The notes beneath the pieces are model-generated. The model saw nothing but the letters and a program-made list of their open reading frames with translations. It was not told the origin of the DNA and searched no databases. Shown piece after piece: positions 8,901 through 16,864 of a stretch of DNA of 64,000 nucleotides. Source of the stretch: CAKVLS01 sp045638465 (GTDB lineage: Bacteria; Bacillota; Clostridia; Christensenellales; UBA1242); the NCBI GenBank assembly GCA_045638465.1, contig JAZUBK010000043.1:1-64000 (forward strand), given 5' to 3'. Every line of letters starts with the position of its first letter. Position 1 is the first letter of the stretch. Both the position numbers and the translations under genes were made by a program.

Positions 8901-11512
8901 CCAGCATTTGGAGTTGCAGTAACGGTTACAGTAGAATTAGGAGCTGCAGATGATGCAACAGTAACTGTACAGTGCATTATCACGCCTTTTGAGATTGTGT
9001 ATGATGCGCTTTCAAATAGAACATAAATAGTTATATTGTTACCAGGCATTGTAAAGTTGCCGCTAAAAGCAACCTCGGTTGTTGTTCCTTCAACAATATA
9101 ATACATTCTTGCAATATTGAAGCCTTCGTTTGCTTGAGCAGTAACAGAAACTGTTTCGCCATGAGTTGCAGAGGTATTAACACTAAAGCTTCCGTTTGTT
9201 ACAGTGGCTTTGGTTATTGTATATTCTATTTTTTCAAATTCTACATAAACTGTTACATTTCCGCCAGGCATTGTAAAGCTACCACTAAATTCTACTTCGT
9301 CACTTTCGCCTTCTTGCACGTAGTAACTTCTTGCTAGTCTATAATAACTATTTGGTGTAATTGTTACAGCTACGTTAGTGCCGTGTGTTGCGTTGGCAAC
9401 AACACTAAAGCTGCCGTTTGTTGTAGCTGCTTTTGTGATTGTGTACTCTATTTTTGCAAATTCCACATAGATTGTAATATTTGCGCTTGGCATAATGAAG
9501 CTGTTTGTGAATACTACTTCATTTGTTTTGCCTTCTTCTTTGTAGTACATTCTTGCTATTGCAAAATGACTATTTGGAGTTGCAACTATTGTAACCTCAT
9601 CACCTTGGGCTGCATTTGTAGGGGCTGTAAATGAGCCGTTTGTTGTTACAGCTTTTGTGATTGTATATTGTGTTTTTGCAAATTCTACATAAATTGTTAC
9701 ATCACTAGTTGGCATTACAAAAGATGTTGTAAAGTCTACTCTATTGCCATTGCCATCAACATAGTATGATCTAATAAAACTATAGCCTACGTTTGCAGCA
9801 GTGCTTATAGCAACAGTTTCGCCAACCCTTGCTGTAGCAGAAGCTGTAAACGAACCGTTATTTGTTGCGGCTTTTGTGATTGTATATTGTCTTGCAAGTT
9901 GAGTGTATGTTGCGGTATAAGTTGTAACTTGAGTTGCTGCAACAATCTCGCTATCCCAACCAGCAAATACATATTCGTATTCTGCTGTCATTGGGCGTGT
10001 TGGGTTTTGACCTTTGTATTCTGGCATAGAGCCGTGGTTTACTTTGCTAGATTCTAGTTCTGTTCCGTCATAATTTGCAAAAGTAATTGTGTATGAGTGG
10101 ATTGTGTATTTTGCATAGAAATATTTGTTGCCTGTTTGATTTTCAAAAGTTGTAACAACCTCGCCTGTAAACTCATCATTTTCAAACCAACCGTCAAAGT
10201 CATAATGGTCTTTTGTAGGAACTGGCAAGGTTACTACATCTTCGATAGTATAACTTTGTGTATATTCTGTAGGCAATACGCCATCGTCGGTGTAATATGT
10301 GATTGTATATAAAGTTGCAATTATTTCAACGTACACTTCGATATTATTTGTTGGCATAACAAATGTTTGGTCAAATTCTACTTCATCTGTTGAGCCTTCA
10401 CAAACATAGTAATATCTTGATACTTCATAACCTTGAGGAGGAGTTGCTACAACTACTACATCATCACCAACCGAAGCAATTGGATTTTCGATAGTAAATT
10501 CGCAATCTTCTACAACTGCAGTTATTGTATATTCTACCTTTGCAAATACTGCATATACAGTAATATTTCCCGCAGGAATTGTAAAAGTTTCTTCTATATC
10601 AACTTCGTTTTCTTGTCCATCGATAATATAGTAAAGTCTTGATAAAAAGTAGCCATCTTCTACTGTAATTGTAGGTGTTATATTTTCTTCAAATAAACCA
10701 CTACCTACAATGTCGATTGTTCCTTCACCTATTGTTTGGGTTGAGATATTGTATGTGTTTCTTTCCCAGTTTGCAGTAACTTCAAAGTTTTTCATACAAC
10801 CTTTTGCTACTTGGTATACCATAGCTGGAGATGTAATAATGTCATCTGTCCAACCAATAAATGTAAAACCTTCTTTTACTGGATCTGGAAGATTAAATGT
10901 AGGGGTATTGATTGTATAATAGTCAATTCTTTCGCCCTCAAAATCTCCGCCTTGCAAATCATATGTAATTGTGTATTTTATTTCAACGATTGATACAAAT
11001 ACTTGGATATCACCCGCAGGCATAACAAATCTATTGCCAAGGATTAAAGTTTTTTCTTCTGTACCCTCCATGATATAGTACATTTCTTCTATTTCAAAAC
11101 CTTGAGGAAGATTGAAGTTTACAACAACTAGTTCGCCCATTCTTGCAGTTTGAGCGACGTGTATATTTCCTTGGTTTTCGTTAGATATTGTATAGTCAAG
11201 AGGTGTATATCTTGCGGTATATTTACCTGCAGTTTCTTCGGTCATAATAAATGAGTAGTTCTGCATATTGCTTACCACTTCATTTTCTTTGATCCAAGCG
11301 TCAAAGACATATCCGTCTCTAGTCTTTGCTTTTAGCATAACAACAGAGCCCTCTTTGTACTTGCCGTCACCAGATAGACAAGAAACAATCTCATCGTCTC
11401 CATAAAACTCTATAGTTAGTCTATCGTCTTTTCTAAAGACAAAAAACCATGTAGCAAAACCTATGCCACAAATAAGTATTAAGCTAAAAAATATCCAAAA
11501 AAACTTCTTCAT
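2936..11512 (-). CDS. Giant N-terminally anchored surface protein with about 30 InlB-B/Flg_new-type repeats
   Basis: 2858 residues. A KK-led hydrophobic segment (residues 4-27) is a signal anchor or uncleaved signal peptide. The rest is almost wholly repeats of about 75-100 residues with the pattern YTITKA..NGSF, SA..G..VTVTATP, GY.V.RMYY, then SFTMP..NITVYVEF. I count 30 copies of the MP(x)3-4(V/I)xxY hallmark. This matches divergent InlB B-repeats; classical Listeria-Bacteroides repeats ending in GWTDD, GWFEND or AGWDSE occur around residues 185-250, 405-475 and 475-545. No LPXTG, C-terminal membrane segment, dockerin or S-layer homology domain is visible, so attachment is probably through the N-terminus. 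Such proteins are usually adhesins or stalk-like surface structures; the ligand is unknown. GAGGGA lies 3-4 nt upstream of ATGAAGAAG. Confidence 0.9.
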   Translation of the reverse strand: MKKFFWIFFSLILICGIGFATWFFVFRKDDRLTIEFYGDDEIVSCLSGDGKYKEGSVVMLKAKTRDGYVFDAWIKENEVVSNMQNYSFIMTEETAGKYTARYTPLDYTISNENQGNIHVAQTARMGELVVVNFNLPQGFEIEEMYYIMEGTEEKTLILGNRFVMPAGDIQVFVSIVEIKYTITYDLQGGDFEGERIDYYTINTPTFNLPDPVKEGFTFIGWTDDIITSPAMVYQVAKGCMKNFEVTANWERNTYNISTQTIGEGTIDIVGSGLFEENITPTITVEDGYFLSRLYYIIDGQENEVDIEETFTIPAGNITVYAVFAKVEYTITAVVEDCEFTIENPIASVGDDVVVVATPPQGYEVSRYYYVCEGSTDEVEFDQTFVMPTNNIEVYVEIIATLYTITYYTDDGVLPTEYTQSYTIEDVVTLPVPTKDHYDFDGWFENDEFTGEVVTTFENQTGNKYFYAKYTIHSYTITFANYDGTELESSKVNHGSMPEYKGQNPTRPMTAEYEYVFAGWDSEIVAATQVTTYTATYTQLARQYTITKAATNNGSFTASATARVGETVAISTAANVGYSFIRSYYVDGNGNRVDFTTSFVMPTSDVTIYVEFAKTQYTITKAVTTNGSFTAPTNAAQGDEVTIVATPNSHFAIARMYYKEEGKTNEVVFTNSFIMPSANITIYVEFAKIEYTITKAATTNGSFSVVANATHGTNVAVTITPNSYYRLARSYYVQEGESDEVEFSGSFTMPGGNVTVYVEFEKIEYTITKATVTNGSFSVNTSATHGETVSVTAQANEGFNIARMYYIVEGTTTEVAFSGNFTMPGNNITIYVLFESASYTISKGVIMHCTVTVASSAAPNSTVTVTATPNAGHRISNMYYVAEGSLSQVTFSGSFIMPSANITIYVETEAIRYSITKAQTVGGTFEVVNSAVSASVIAVNATPNSGYAVSRMYYIAEGTTTEVDFSGHFSMPCNNVTVYVVFEEVVTTYNITKNINGVGSVDCVESAEPGETVSIGLTFGLSINWIEIYYNQEIDPYEKVSVFNNEVNSLSGDTLNPTFIMPSQNVRLIINFGHKTSLAGTPSGYTIEMDNYAIAGDIVSILVMPDYINYTITTAYYTGMYSGDPVNITNIEEIEPGVVRLTFVMPAEPVQIYINVVAQRLAIRTNASNATVNTLSSAYPETSVPVEVTPASGYRVTRTYYVINNNINMKIGFIDYFTMPQGEVTIYVETVSTEDEEDIPYNFEAISSNTSLGWIDIESVTPSQWTCSLQAIPYEWAQFEGWALEIDGEIVSTAFAYNGNFREHTSFYAIFSEKRQSQIVKCPSPNGSFEVVSSARPTTLVTVTATPDSGYRVSRMYYVVGNGDEEIEFNGSFTMPNATVYVYVDFEVAIYSISKAPIRNGTVSVVSSAQVGSTVTVTFTPASGYVLESAWYTVEGLSSTEIPITDSFIMPNGPVIIDAYFVPIPVEPAEEHDIKIILAGDATLNASANKASYGEEITLTLEMVSGMDYALRDAYYFTTESKEEININFTSSYAGYDPKVIMYASFNMPDEDIIIYVLIGPENATMHNITTNSTSGGFINCIRSAGYRLYASVDVFADEGYNLTSLYYIGETSGQRQDITSLQFSMPNENITIYAEFELPRTQYSITVQQAENGTINCASQAREGDTVTVTTSTSNVYTLHKTYYVKAGTTTQVEFTGSFVMPDGNITVYAEFHPLIFVDADGCNPSSYTFSGKPGTEVSFIINPISAAYEENFAYYEDEIGMPVNLTGTRLSATEVRYTFIMPDMSIYIIILYTERVEDYEISVFPTQNGTVSCPATAQAGAVVQVTATPSSGYRVLNVYVSNMSDGTSVEFDLDSMSFVMPNAPVEILVTFVEINPTYTITKGPTRYGTITCPTSARQGETVNVAFAPNSGYVLGSAHYISGGVSTPIPATNSFIMPGGNVTIAAEFFPQVTVAVNGCATESFVISQRAGTNVTFTIDLFDAEQIEIVAIYTNPTDGSQNWLTGNRITDTKVEYSFIMPTAPTTINIGYSAVATEYNITIAEMTNGSATCVSQAREGDTVVVTITPEEDFGLAYAYFENLQGEEIYCDDTTVTDVDLSFTMPATDIVIYIGFEELLYYPISVANATGGSVVCPTRAEVDDVVSFEVRPNVGYELQSLTAKNTIDGSNIAVNLTNNTFVMPQDQFSAVSVLLTPVFVKINYTITKNIANGTISIKNTATYNEVVNVTFAANENYIISARYYIEEGSTQRVNFTNSFTMPAKNITVYVEFVETEGFTITKVTPSNGDYSCQTSARYNEMVAVNLSIPTSACGVSLHYIEETSDRTEYIYYNEFEQSTIEFVMPNDNITLFIEYLYCARINAVNCDLIDGEETEAYAGEIVGIALHKDNSTHQLVAAYYIGTISGTRGELVYDGVMFSQHEFSFTMPAEPVNVYIKFAAASDIHNITVNPTSFGTIECESVAINGENVAIIATPFVGYTLARTYYIIQGTTAEVEFVGFFEMPNNNITVYAVFSSEEDEEPPIETANFTITWKNDNGEILETDLNVPENAMPTYNGPTPTKQDVPGVLYTFDTWDPTVTRATQDQVYTATYSVSLIQYTITCAPTDTSKGTFSASNTKAITSQIVNLTITPQSGYEVARRYYIAEGSTEEVELTYDGFAMPATNLTVYVEFRAIVIKYRATLNNLIEGVNMYLAPAEEEAGKNVYVVIPVAVEIPEGKRLKISYIPANNSSATPIEVEVVSAGNQQMASLEMPNYNIVITAELVELSYTITKIYENVSYSAPTSSEAGSEVVVTISGYNVGLGGIGQYYVSAYYITEETQERVDVLELQSTNTIDTFTFNMPNQNIDLYVVATLQTTNPS

Positions 11513-11598
11513 CTCAATCCCTCTTTATCCGTAAAAAATTACATAGTATTTCATTATATATATTTATTATATATATTAATACAAAAAAAGTAAATAAA

Positions 11599-11631
11599 AA
11601 AACTCTGGCTAAATAGTCAGAGTTTTATTTT
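11599..11631 (-). terminator. Intrinsic terminator after yqeY
   Basis: Stem AAAACTCTGGCTA / TAGTCAGAGTTTT with a two-base loop and one G-U pair. On the minus strand the T run follows the yqeY stop at 11635. Confidence 0.75.
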
Positions 11632-11634
11632 TTA

Positions 11635-12057
11635 TTAAAATTTTTTCAAAGTTTCTTGAACAAGCTTCATTTCGCACTTACCAGCGTAGTTTGCTTTAAA
11701 ATGTTTCATTACAGAAGGAACGCTCTTATCATCTAAAGAAGCTATAACATTGTAGATTTCTTCTGCAGACATCATTTGAGGAAGGTAACCCTCAAGAAGT
11801 TTTGCTTGTCTTTCGATTTCTGCAGCTTTGTCTGCATTGTTTGCTTTTTTATAGTTTTCTGCCTCATCGCCAAGTTCTTTGATGGTTTTTTGCAAAATTG
11901 CAACCATATCGGCATCAACTAATTCTTCGCCTTTTTCTCTTTTTATTATTGTTTGTTGCATAGCTTTTGTCATTACTATACTATATATGCTTCTTGCTAC
12001 TTGGTCTTTTTCTTTCAAAGCAGTAACATTTGCTTTTTTGATTTCGTCTAGTATCAT
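11635..12057 (-). CDS. yqeY: GatB/YqeY domain protein
   Basis: 140 residues, the standard length for YqeY, a stand-alone helical domain related to the tRNA-binding tail of amidotransferase subunit GatB. Signatures: an N-terminal KKANVTALKEKDQVARS segment, the central ELGDEAENYKKANNADKAAEIERQ helix, LEGYLPQMMSAEEI, and the C-terminal GK-containing segment ending VQETLKKF. Its cellular role is unsettled in the literature. GAGGAG precedes the ATG and the gene starts 15 bp after the Ig-like surface protein gene, suggesting co-transcription. Its own terminator follows. Confidence 0.92.
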   Translation of the reverse strand: MILDEIKKANVTALKEKDQVARSIYSIVMTKAMQQTIIKREKGEELVDADMVAILQKTIKELGDEAENYKKANNADKAAEIERQAKLLEGYLPQMMSAEEIYNVIASLDDKSVPSVMKHFKANYAGKCEMKLVQETLKKF

Positions 12058-12072
12058 ATTTATTTCTCCTCA

Positions 12073-15000
12073 TTATATTCTCATTCTACGTTTTACAACT
12101 ATTACTCTGATGATTATAGCCGCAAGAACTACACCCAAAGCTGCAGCTCCGTAATAGATAATTTCCATAGGAAACTCTTTCTTTTCTTCTACAATCAAAG
12201 TAAATTCTACAACAGAAGATGTATTACCATCACTGTCTACAAAGTATAATTTAATTATATATGTTCCAGGTTTGTTTACATCTACAGTGCTATCGTCAAT
12301 ATTCAAAAATCCGCTTTCTCTTAGATCTTTCCAACCGCTATTGATTGTGCCGTCTTCTGTATCTGTAATTTTGTACATAAAGTCATAAATATTAAACTTT
12401 CCACCTACAGGAATTGATGCACTAGTATTTAGCATTTCAATAATTGGGTTTCCGCCAGATACAACATGAATAGTAATAGATCTTTGTGTTTGGTTACCAG
12501 CGCTATCTTTGAATAGGTACGCTAGTTGATATTCTCTATCTCCACCAACAGTTGTTGCAAAGTCAACAGAAGGAACTTCCACTCCGCCTTTAAAGATTTT
12601 AACAGAAATAGGATTTAGTGCTCCGTCTATTTCGTCAAAAGCTGTAAAGTATCCGTCCGCAGTAAAGTCTGGATATTCTCTTCCTTTGATAAATGATGTT
12701 GTTTTGTCTTGAGCTAGTGTTACCTCTGGGGCTGTTTTGTCTACTATATTTAGTGTAACAGTGTACTCTTCACTCATAGCATCGTCGCTGTCGATAACTT
12801 TATATTTTAGATAACCAACTCCAATAAAAGGAACATCTCTTTCTTGAACTTCATTGTATACGTCATGGAAAGAGATTGTCACTCTGCCATTTACACCAAA
12901 TGAAAGGTTGGTGATAATTGGTAATCCTTCACCATCTACAATACTGATACCGCTATTGATAAATTGAACACCACTAGCATCATCTGTTGCTAGAGATGAT
13001 AAATCAAAAGTTATATCATCAGTATAAGCAAATTCGTAATCTTTGTTTTGTCCTGTTGGAGCTTGGTTTTGAATCAAAATAGGAACAGTCAAAGTTGTTT
13101 CATTGTTTGATTGGTCAAATAATGTATATTTTACTGCATATTCTGCGATTTCTCTAAATGAATATCTTTCAAGTCCACCGCTAAAACTAAAACCTACGGT
13201 TGTAATAATTACATCATTTGTACTTAAAGTAGAAGAGTTATCAGCAACATCTTCTAGGTATTCTCTAAAGTAAACTGTTGTATCTCTTCTAACAATAAGG
13301 CTATGATCACCTGATTCTTCGTCATAAGTTAGAGTAATACTGTCGTCACCATCAAGATCCGCAAGGTAAATTGTTGGCGGTGTTTCGTCTTTAAAAATTA
13401 TTTTATAGAAAGTGTTTTCGCTAGTAGAGTGGCCATCACTTACAAAGAATGTAAAAGAGATTTCTCCTGCCATAGCCATTGTTGGAGTAAAACTAAATTT
13501 TGTATGGTCGCTACCATCTTGAGTAATAGTTCCTCTTGAAGATGTGGCGTTGTATGTGATAGTGTCACCATCATAATCGGTTGCATTGATAATAAAGTAA
13601 ACTGATGTGCCTAGTGGTATTTCTTCGTTTACTGCGATATTTGCATCAGTTCCTTCTACTCTTGCCATTACGCTGATAATCTCTGGTGGAGTATCTACAA
13701 TAACAAGTGTTGCAGTTGTTGTTCCTGTAAGAGAAGTATCTAAGTCTGTATAAGAGTATGTAATAGTGTAACTACCTGCTATTGTTGTGTCGATTGTTGG
13801 GTGGGTAATTATTACTTTTGCTGGGTCTTGGAAAACATCTTCGTCAACGTAAGTTCCATCATATAAAACGATGTTTCTTAGGTTACCTCTTGCTGTTTCT
13901 TCGATATAATCTACTTCAGAATATTTTTCCACTTGAATTTCTGTTTGGTACAAAATAATAATTGGTTTTTGAGTTGCGGCTACTACAACAGATAGATAAA
14001 CTATTTCTTCATATTCGCTTACAACATCATTCATATAGATTTCTAAGTTAAAAGTTCCTACACTAAGTGTTGATTGTCTCAAAGTAAGTTGTGCACTAAG
14101 TGGAGTTGTAAGTTCTGTATCTTCTGGAGCATAAGAAATATCGTAGCCAAGATCAAAAATATCTGTGTCGCTAAGTGCTGCACTTACATTTCTAAGTCCT
14201 GTTGTACAATTTACATCAATAACAATATCCTCTCCTGCATTTATAGAAATTGTCTTTCTAGATGTTGTAGAAGTTGTTGGAATAGTTGTTCCACCATAAG
14301 ATAATGAAATTGTATCATCAAGTATTACTTCTTGTTCGATATATACATATAGACGACCAACTGTCTCTAAGTAGTTGTCCAAAACCCTTAGTCTATGTAT
14401 AGGAATTTCTTGTTGGGTGTTAAATAATGTTTTATCAATTACACCATTCATAGATACAACACCTTCAGAAACAACACTACCATACATTAGTTCATCTACA
14501 GTATAAGTAGTTCCTTCGTCAAAATATGCAACAAGATAACTTTTTACAAAAGCCTCATCAAAAGTATATGATCCTACACTATCAGCGTCGATTGTTATAA
14601 GACCGTCGTATCCAGATTTAAAGTAAACACCTTTGTTAGAAAAAGTTATTTTAAAAACTGAAACTGAAGTGTTATATGTATTTCCCCCTTCAGTAACTGT
14701 TCCATAATAATACAAATTTAGATCGCCAGTGATGTTACCAGCAACAGTAAGGTATAATCTAGTAGAAGTATAAGAAAGAGCTTTTACCCCAGGGATTGAA
14801 CTGGTTACAGTATGTGTTCCATTGCTTTCAGTTGTTGTATAAGGGTTACCTGCACTATCGCAAAAATGCAAAACTATAGTTCCTGCTTGTGAGTTGGCAA
14901 ATAATCTAGAGTATGCAACAGAAGATAGTGATGGGTCTGAAACTTCGGTTAGTGCAAGGTCCAAACTTGCAGAATCGCTACTTGTTGGTAGAGCACCTGA

Positions 15001-15153
15001 GTATCTATACTTATTGTACATATTATAGGTAGTTTCAAACCCTGTCGCAGTAACTGTCGCATCAGCGTGAGATGTTACCGACAAAAAAGATATGAAATTG
15101 TAGTTAAAAGCTATTGTCAAACATAGCATAATTGCAATAAAAAATCTCTTCAT
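12073..15153 (-). CDS. Secreted, C-terminally membrane-anchored protein with Ig/DUF5011-like domains
   Basis: 1026 residues from the ATG at 15153, chosen because AGAGGAAG lies just upstream and the next residues (MKRFFIAIMLCLTIAFNYNF) are a typical signal peptide; an upstream in-frame start at 15207 would bury this signal. The body is beta-rich, with Ig- and cadherin-like segments such as DTTIAGSYTITYSYTD, DYDGDTITYNATSS and, near the C-terminus, DKTAPEVTLAQ, an EIDGALNP segment and a DSAGNQTQRSITIHV end that fit DUF5011-type bacterial Ig folds. A single membrane helix (IIYYGAAALGVVLAAIIIRV) and a basic VKRRMRI stop-transfer tail close the protein. It is probably a surface adhesion or structural protein and shares a transcript with yqeY. 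Confidence 0.85.
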   Translation of the reverse strand: MKRFFIAIMLCLTIAFNYNFISFLSVTSHADATVTATGFETTYNMYNKYRYSGALPTSSDSASLDLALTEVSDPSLSSVAYSRLFANSQAGTIVLHFCDSAGNPYTTTESNGTHTVTSSIPGVKALSYTSTRLYLTVAGNITGDLNLYYYGTVTEGGNTYNTSVSVFKITFSNKGVYFKSGYDGLITIDADSVGSYTFDEAFVKSYLVAYFDEGTTYTVDELMYGSVVSEGVVSMNGVIDKTLFNTQQEIPIHRLRVLDNYLETVGRLYVYIEQEVILDDTISLSYGGTTIPTTSTTSRKTISINAGEDIVIDVNCTTGLRNVSAALSDTDIFDLGYDISYAPEDTELTTPLSAQLTLRQSTLSVGTFNLEIYMNDVVSEYEEIVYLSVVVAATQKPIIILYQTEIQVEKYSEVDYIEETARGNLRNIVLYDGTYVDEDVFQDPAKVIITHPTIDTTIAGSYTITYSYTDLDTSLTGTTTATLVIVDTPPEIISVMARVEGTDANIAVNEEIPLGTSVYFIINATDYDGDTITYNATSSRGTITQDGSDHTKFSFTPTMAMAGEISFTFFVSDGHSTSENTFYKIIFKDETPPTIYLADLDGDDSITLTYDEESGDHSLIVRRDTTVYFREYLEDVADNSSTLSTNDVIITTVGFSFSGGLERYSFREIAEYAVKYTLFDQSNNETTLTVPILIQNQAPTGQNKDYEFAYTDDITFDLSSLATDDASGVQFINSGISIVDGEGLPIITNLSFGVNGRVTISFHDVYNEVQERDVPFIGVGYLKYKVIDSDDAMSEEYTVTLNIVDKTAPEVTLAQDKTTSFIKGREYPDFTADGYFTAFDEIDGALNPISVKIFKGGVEVPSVDFATTVGGDREYQLAYLFKDSAGNQTQRSITIHVVSGGNPIIEMLNTSASIPVGGKFNIYDFMYKITDTEDGTINSGWKDLRESGFLNIDDSTVDVNKPGTYIIKLYFVDSDGNTSSVVEFTLIVEEKKEFPMEIIYYGAAALGVVLAAIIIRVIVVKRRMRI

Positions 15154-15222
15154 ATAGACTTCCTCTTTATATACTATAGATATAACATTATTATATTTTT
15201 TTGTCAATTTTATTTAATTGTT

Positions 15223-15251
15223 TTGCAACTATTCCATAAATTTGTTAATAT
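15223..15251 (+). promoter_or_regulatory. Promoter of the RNHCP gene (leaderless)
   Basis: TTGCAA (15223-15228), a 17-bp spacer and TAATAT (15246-15251). The -10 box ends 6 nt before the ATG at 15258, and there is no Shine-Dalgarno sequence between them. Confidence 0.55.
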
Positions 15252-15257
15252 ATATTT

Positions 15258-15581
15258 ATGGAAGAAAATAACACTAGACAATTCACAAAATTAGATGAGG
15301 GTTTCATTTGCGAAAATTGTAAAAAGCAAGTTTCCCCACTAAAATACACTTCAAGAGACCATTGCCCACATTGTTTATACTCTCTACACGTTGATATCAA
15401 CCCAGGAGATAGACAGTGCACCTGCAAAGGCCTTCTTCGTCCGACTGGCCTAGAAAAAAACAAAAAAGGCTATCAAATTGTCTACACTTGCACAAAGTGT
15501 GGACAAATAAAGAAAAACATTGTGGCCGAAGATGACAATTACGACAAAATACTTCGACTAAGTAGCGGTAGAAATATTTAG
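15258..15581 (+). CDS. RNHCP domain zinc-binding protein
   Basis: 107 residues with eight cysteines arranged as zinc knuckles: FICENCKKQV (CxxC), SRDHCPHCLYS (the family's R-N/D-H-C-P motif plus CxxC), the CTCKG pair, and YTCTKCGQIKKN (CxxC). This is the RNHCP family, found in many Firmicutes and actinobacteria with no established function; a nucleic-acid or redox role is possible. There is no signal peptide. The ATG follows a -10 box directly, so the mRNA is probably leaderless. The next gene's promoter begins 7 bp after the stop codon. Confidence 0.85.
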   Translation: MEENNTRQFTKLDEGFICENCKKQVSPLKYTSRDHCPHCLYSLHVDINPGDRQCTCKGLLRPTGLEKNKKGYQIVYTCTKCGQIKKNIVAEDDNYDKILRLSSGRNI

Positions 15582-15587
15582 TTTTGT

Positions 15588-15616
15588 TTGACTTTAGGCG
15601 GTTTGGCCTCTATAAT
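15588..15616 (+). promoter_or_regulatory. Strong sigma-A-type promoter of the lipoprotein gene
   Basis: TTGACT (15588-15593), exactly 17 bp, then TATAAT (15611-15616); the ATG at 15647 has TAGGAG upstream. Near-consensus in all parts. Confidence 0.8.
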
Positions 15617-15646
15617 AAAAATATAAACAACTTAATAGGAGTAACT

Positions 15647-16456
15647 ATGCTAAAAAAATTATTAGCTTTAGTGCTTATCGTTTTGGTTTCGTTTGCATCT
15701 TTTGGTTGCGGGGAGCTATCTTTTGAAGACACCCCTTATACAAAAAGCGACAAATCAGTAGCAGAAATAATTACTTTTTATAATTCATCATACGCAGGAA
15801 ACTTGCAGCTTAAAGCAAAGTATGAAGGTTCTTCTACTCTAAAATCTGGTAGCACTACTACAAAAACAGAATATAAATATATCGTTGGAAAAATAGGAAA
15901 CGACAACTATTGCAAAATAGAAGAAGACATTACTGTTAATGGTATTCCTTCTCAAACTATAGTAACAATCTATTACCAAGATACAAAAGCCGTTGCTACA
16001 ACATCTACTGCAACTGGCGCTACTACTAAGATAAAAGAATACTACCGTACAGATAATATCAACAGAGACCTTTTGCTTACTATCTTCCCAACACTATATG
16101 CCGAAAGTGTCGAAAAAACTGGCCACAAAGAATATGAGGAAAAACATTATTACAAACTAACATTAACTAAAGATAGTGTTAACGACGAATTTACAAATCC
16201 TATCATCACCCGTCCAGAAGATACATTTATCACTCTATACTCATATGAGTTTGGCGTAAACAAAGGTGGTTATCTATCTTACTTTGTCCTAGATTACGAA
16301 CTAGAAGATAGCACACGCAAAGTAGTTTCTACCTATACATCAAAAATTGAACTTGTACCACCATATGGTGCAGATATGTATATTGGCGAAGCTCCTGACT
16401 TTAGCGATTATGTAGATCCTACTGAGCCAGGCGGCGGATCAGGTCCTACAGAATAA
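15647..16456 (+). CDS. Secreted lipoprotein of unknown function
   Basis: 269 residues from the ATG at 15647, which follows TAGGAG; a longer open frame to 15584 starts inside the promoter and is rejected. Signal peptide MLKKLLALVLIVLVSFASFG runs into a lipobox cysteine (FGC-GE), so the mature protein should be lipid-anchored on the outer face of the membrane. The body is soluble and beta-rich with several aromatic-alternating strands (EYKYIVGKIGNDNYCKIEE, TIYYQDTKAVATT) and ends in a glycine/proline-rich tail (DPTEPGGGSGPTE). I recognise no family; a LolA-like or ligand-binding fold is conceivable but unproven. Confidence 0.85.
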   Translation: MLKKLLALVLIVLVSFASFGCGELSFEDTPYTKSDKSVAEIITFYNSSYAGNLQLKAKYEGSSTLKSGSTTTKTEYKYIVGKIGNDNYCKIEEDITVNGIPSQTIVTIYYQDTKAVATTSTATGATTKIKEYYRTDNINRDLLLTIFPTLYAESVEKTGHKEYEEKHYYKLTLTKDSVNDEFTNPIITRPEDTFITLYSYEFGVNKGGYLSYFVLDYELEDSTRKVVSTYTSKIELVPPYGADMYIGEAPDFSDYVDPTEPGGGSGPTE

Positions 16457-16470
16457 ACCTATAACAAAAA

Positions 16471-16500
16471 AAAACTATACGAAATCGTATAGTTTTTTTT
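16471..16500. terminator. Bidirectional intrinsic terminator
   Basis: Perfect 12-bp stem AAAACTATACGA / TCGTATAGTTTT with a two-base loop between the lipoprotein gene (+) and the DUF1667 gene (-). Confidence 0.85.
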
Positions 16501-16522
16501 ATTGCGTTATTTGATAAAAATA

Positions 16523-16864
16523 TTACACATTTTTGTTAATATTGGTAATTACAATGTCGGCATCTGTTTTTGCTACATTTGATATAAGCACTTTTCCGAT
16601 CTCTATGCTTCTAGGAAGTTTAGCAGTCTTTATTTCTTTCAAAACTTCAAAGACTTTTTCTTTTGGCACAGGCTTTGAAGATTTTAGCGAAATTGTTTTG
16701 TCCTCGAACTTTTTGATAGTTGTTATCATTCTCTCAGGCTTTGTTACTTCCCTTTCGCCATAGATTACACCTCTTGGGCAACCGCTACCCGTAACAGTAA
16801 TCTTCTTGCCTTTGGTAACTTCTAGTTCGCAGCCTCTTGGGCACATAATACATATTACTTTCAT
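16523..16864 (-). CDS. DUF1667 protein of the glycerol-3-phosphate oxidation operon
   Basis: 113 residues with four cysteines near the N-terminus (CIMCPRGCELEV and SGCPRGVIYG), a CxxC-x3-C plus C set suited to a metal or Fe-S cluster, then TKPERMITTIKK and a PVPKEKVFEVLKEI helix. DUF1667 proteins are repeatedly found as the last gene after a GlpA-like dehydrogenase and an FAD oxidoreductase, as here. It is probably a small electron-transfer subunit (inference from context). The start overlaps the stop of the FAD oxidoreductase by one base, so translation is coupled. Confidence 0.88.
   Translation of the reverse strand: MKVICIMCPRGCELEVTKGKKITVTGSGCPRGVIYGEREVTKPERMITTIKKFEDKTISLKSSKPVPKEKVFEVLKEIKTAKLPRSIEIGKVLISNVAKTDADIVITNINKNV

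Noticed and set aside
4249..10993. Many plus-strand open frames opposite the giant repeat gene
   Set aside because: They lie antisense to a continuous 2858-codon frame, recur with its repeats and lack ribosome sites; they are products of repeat composition.
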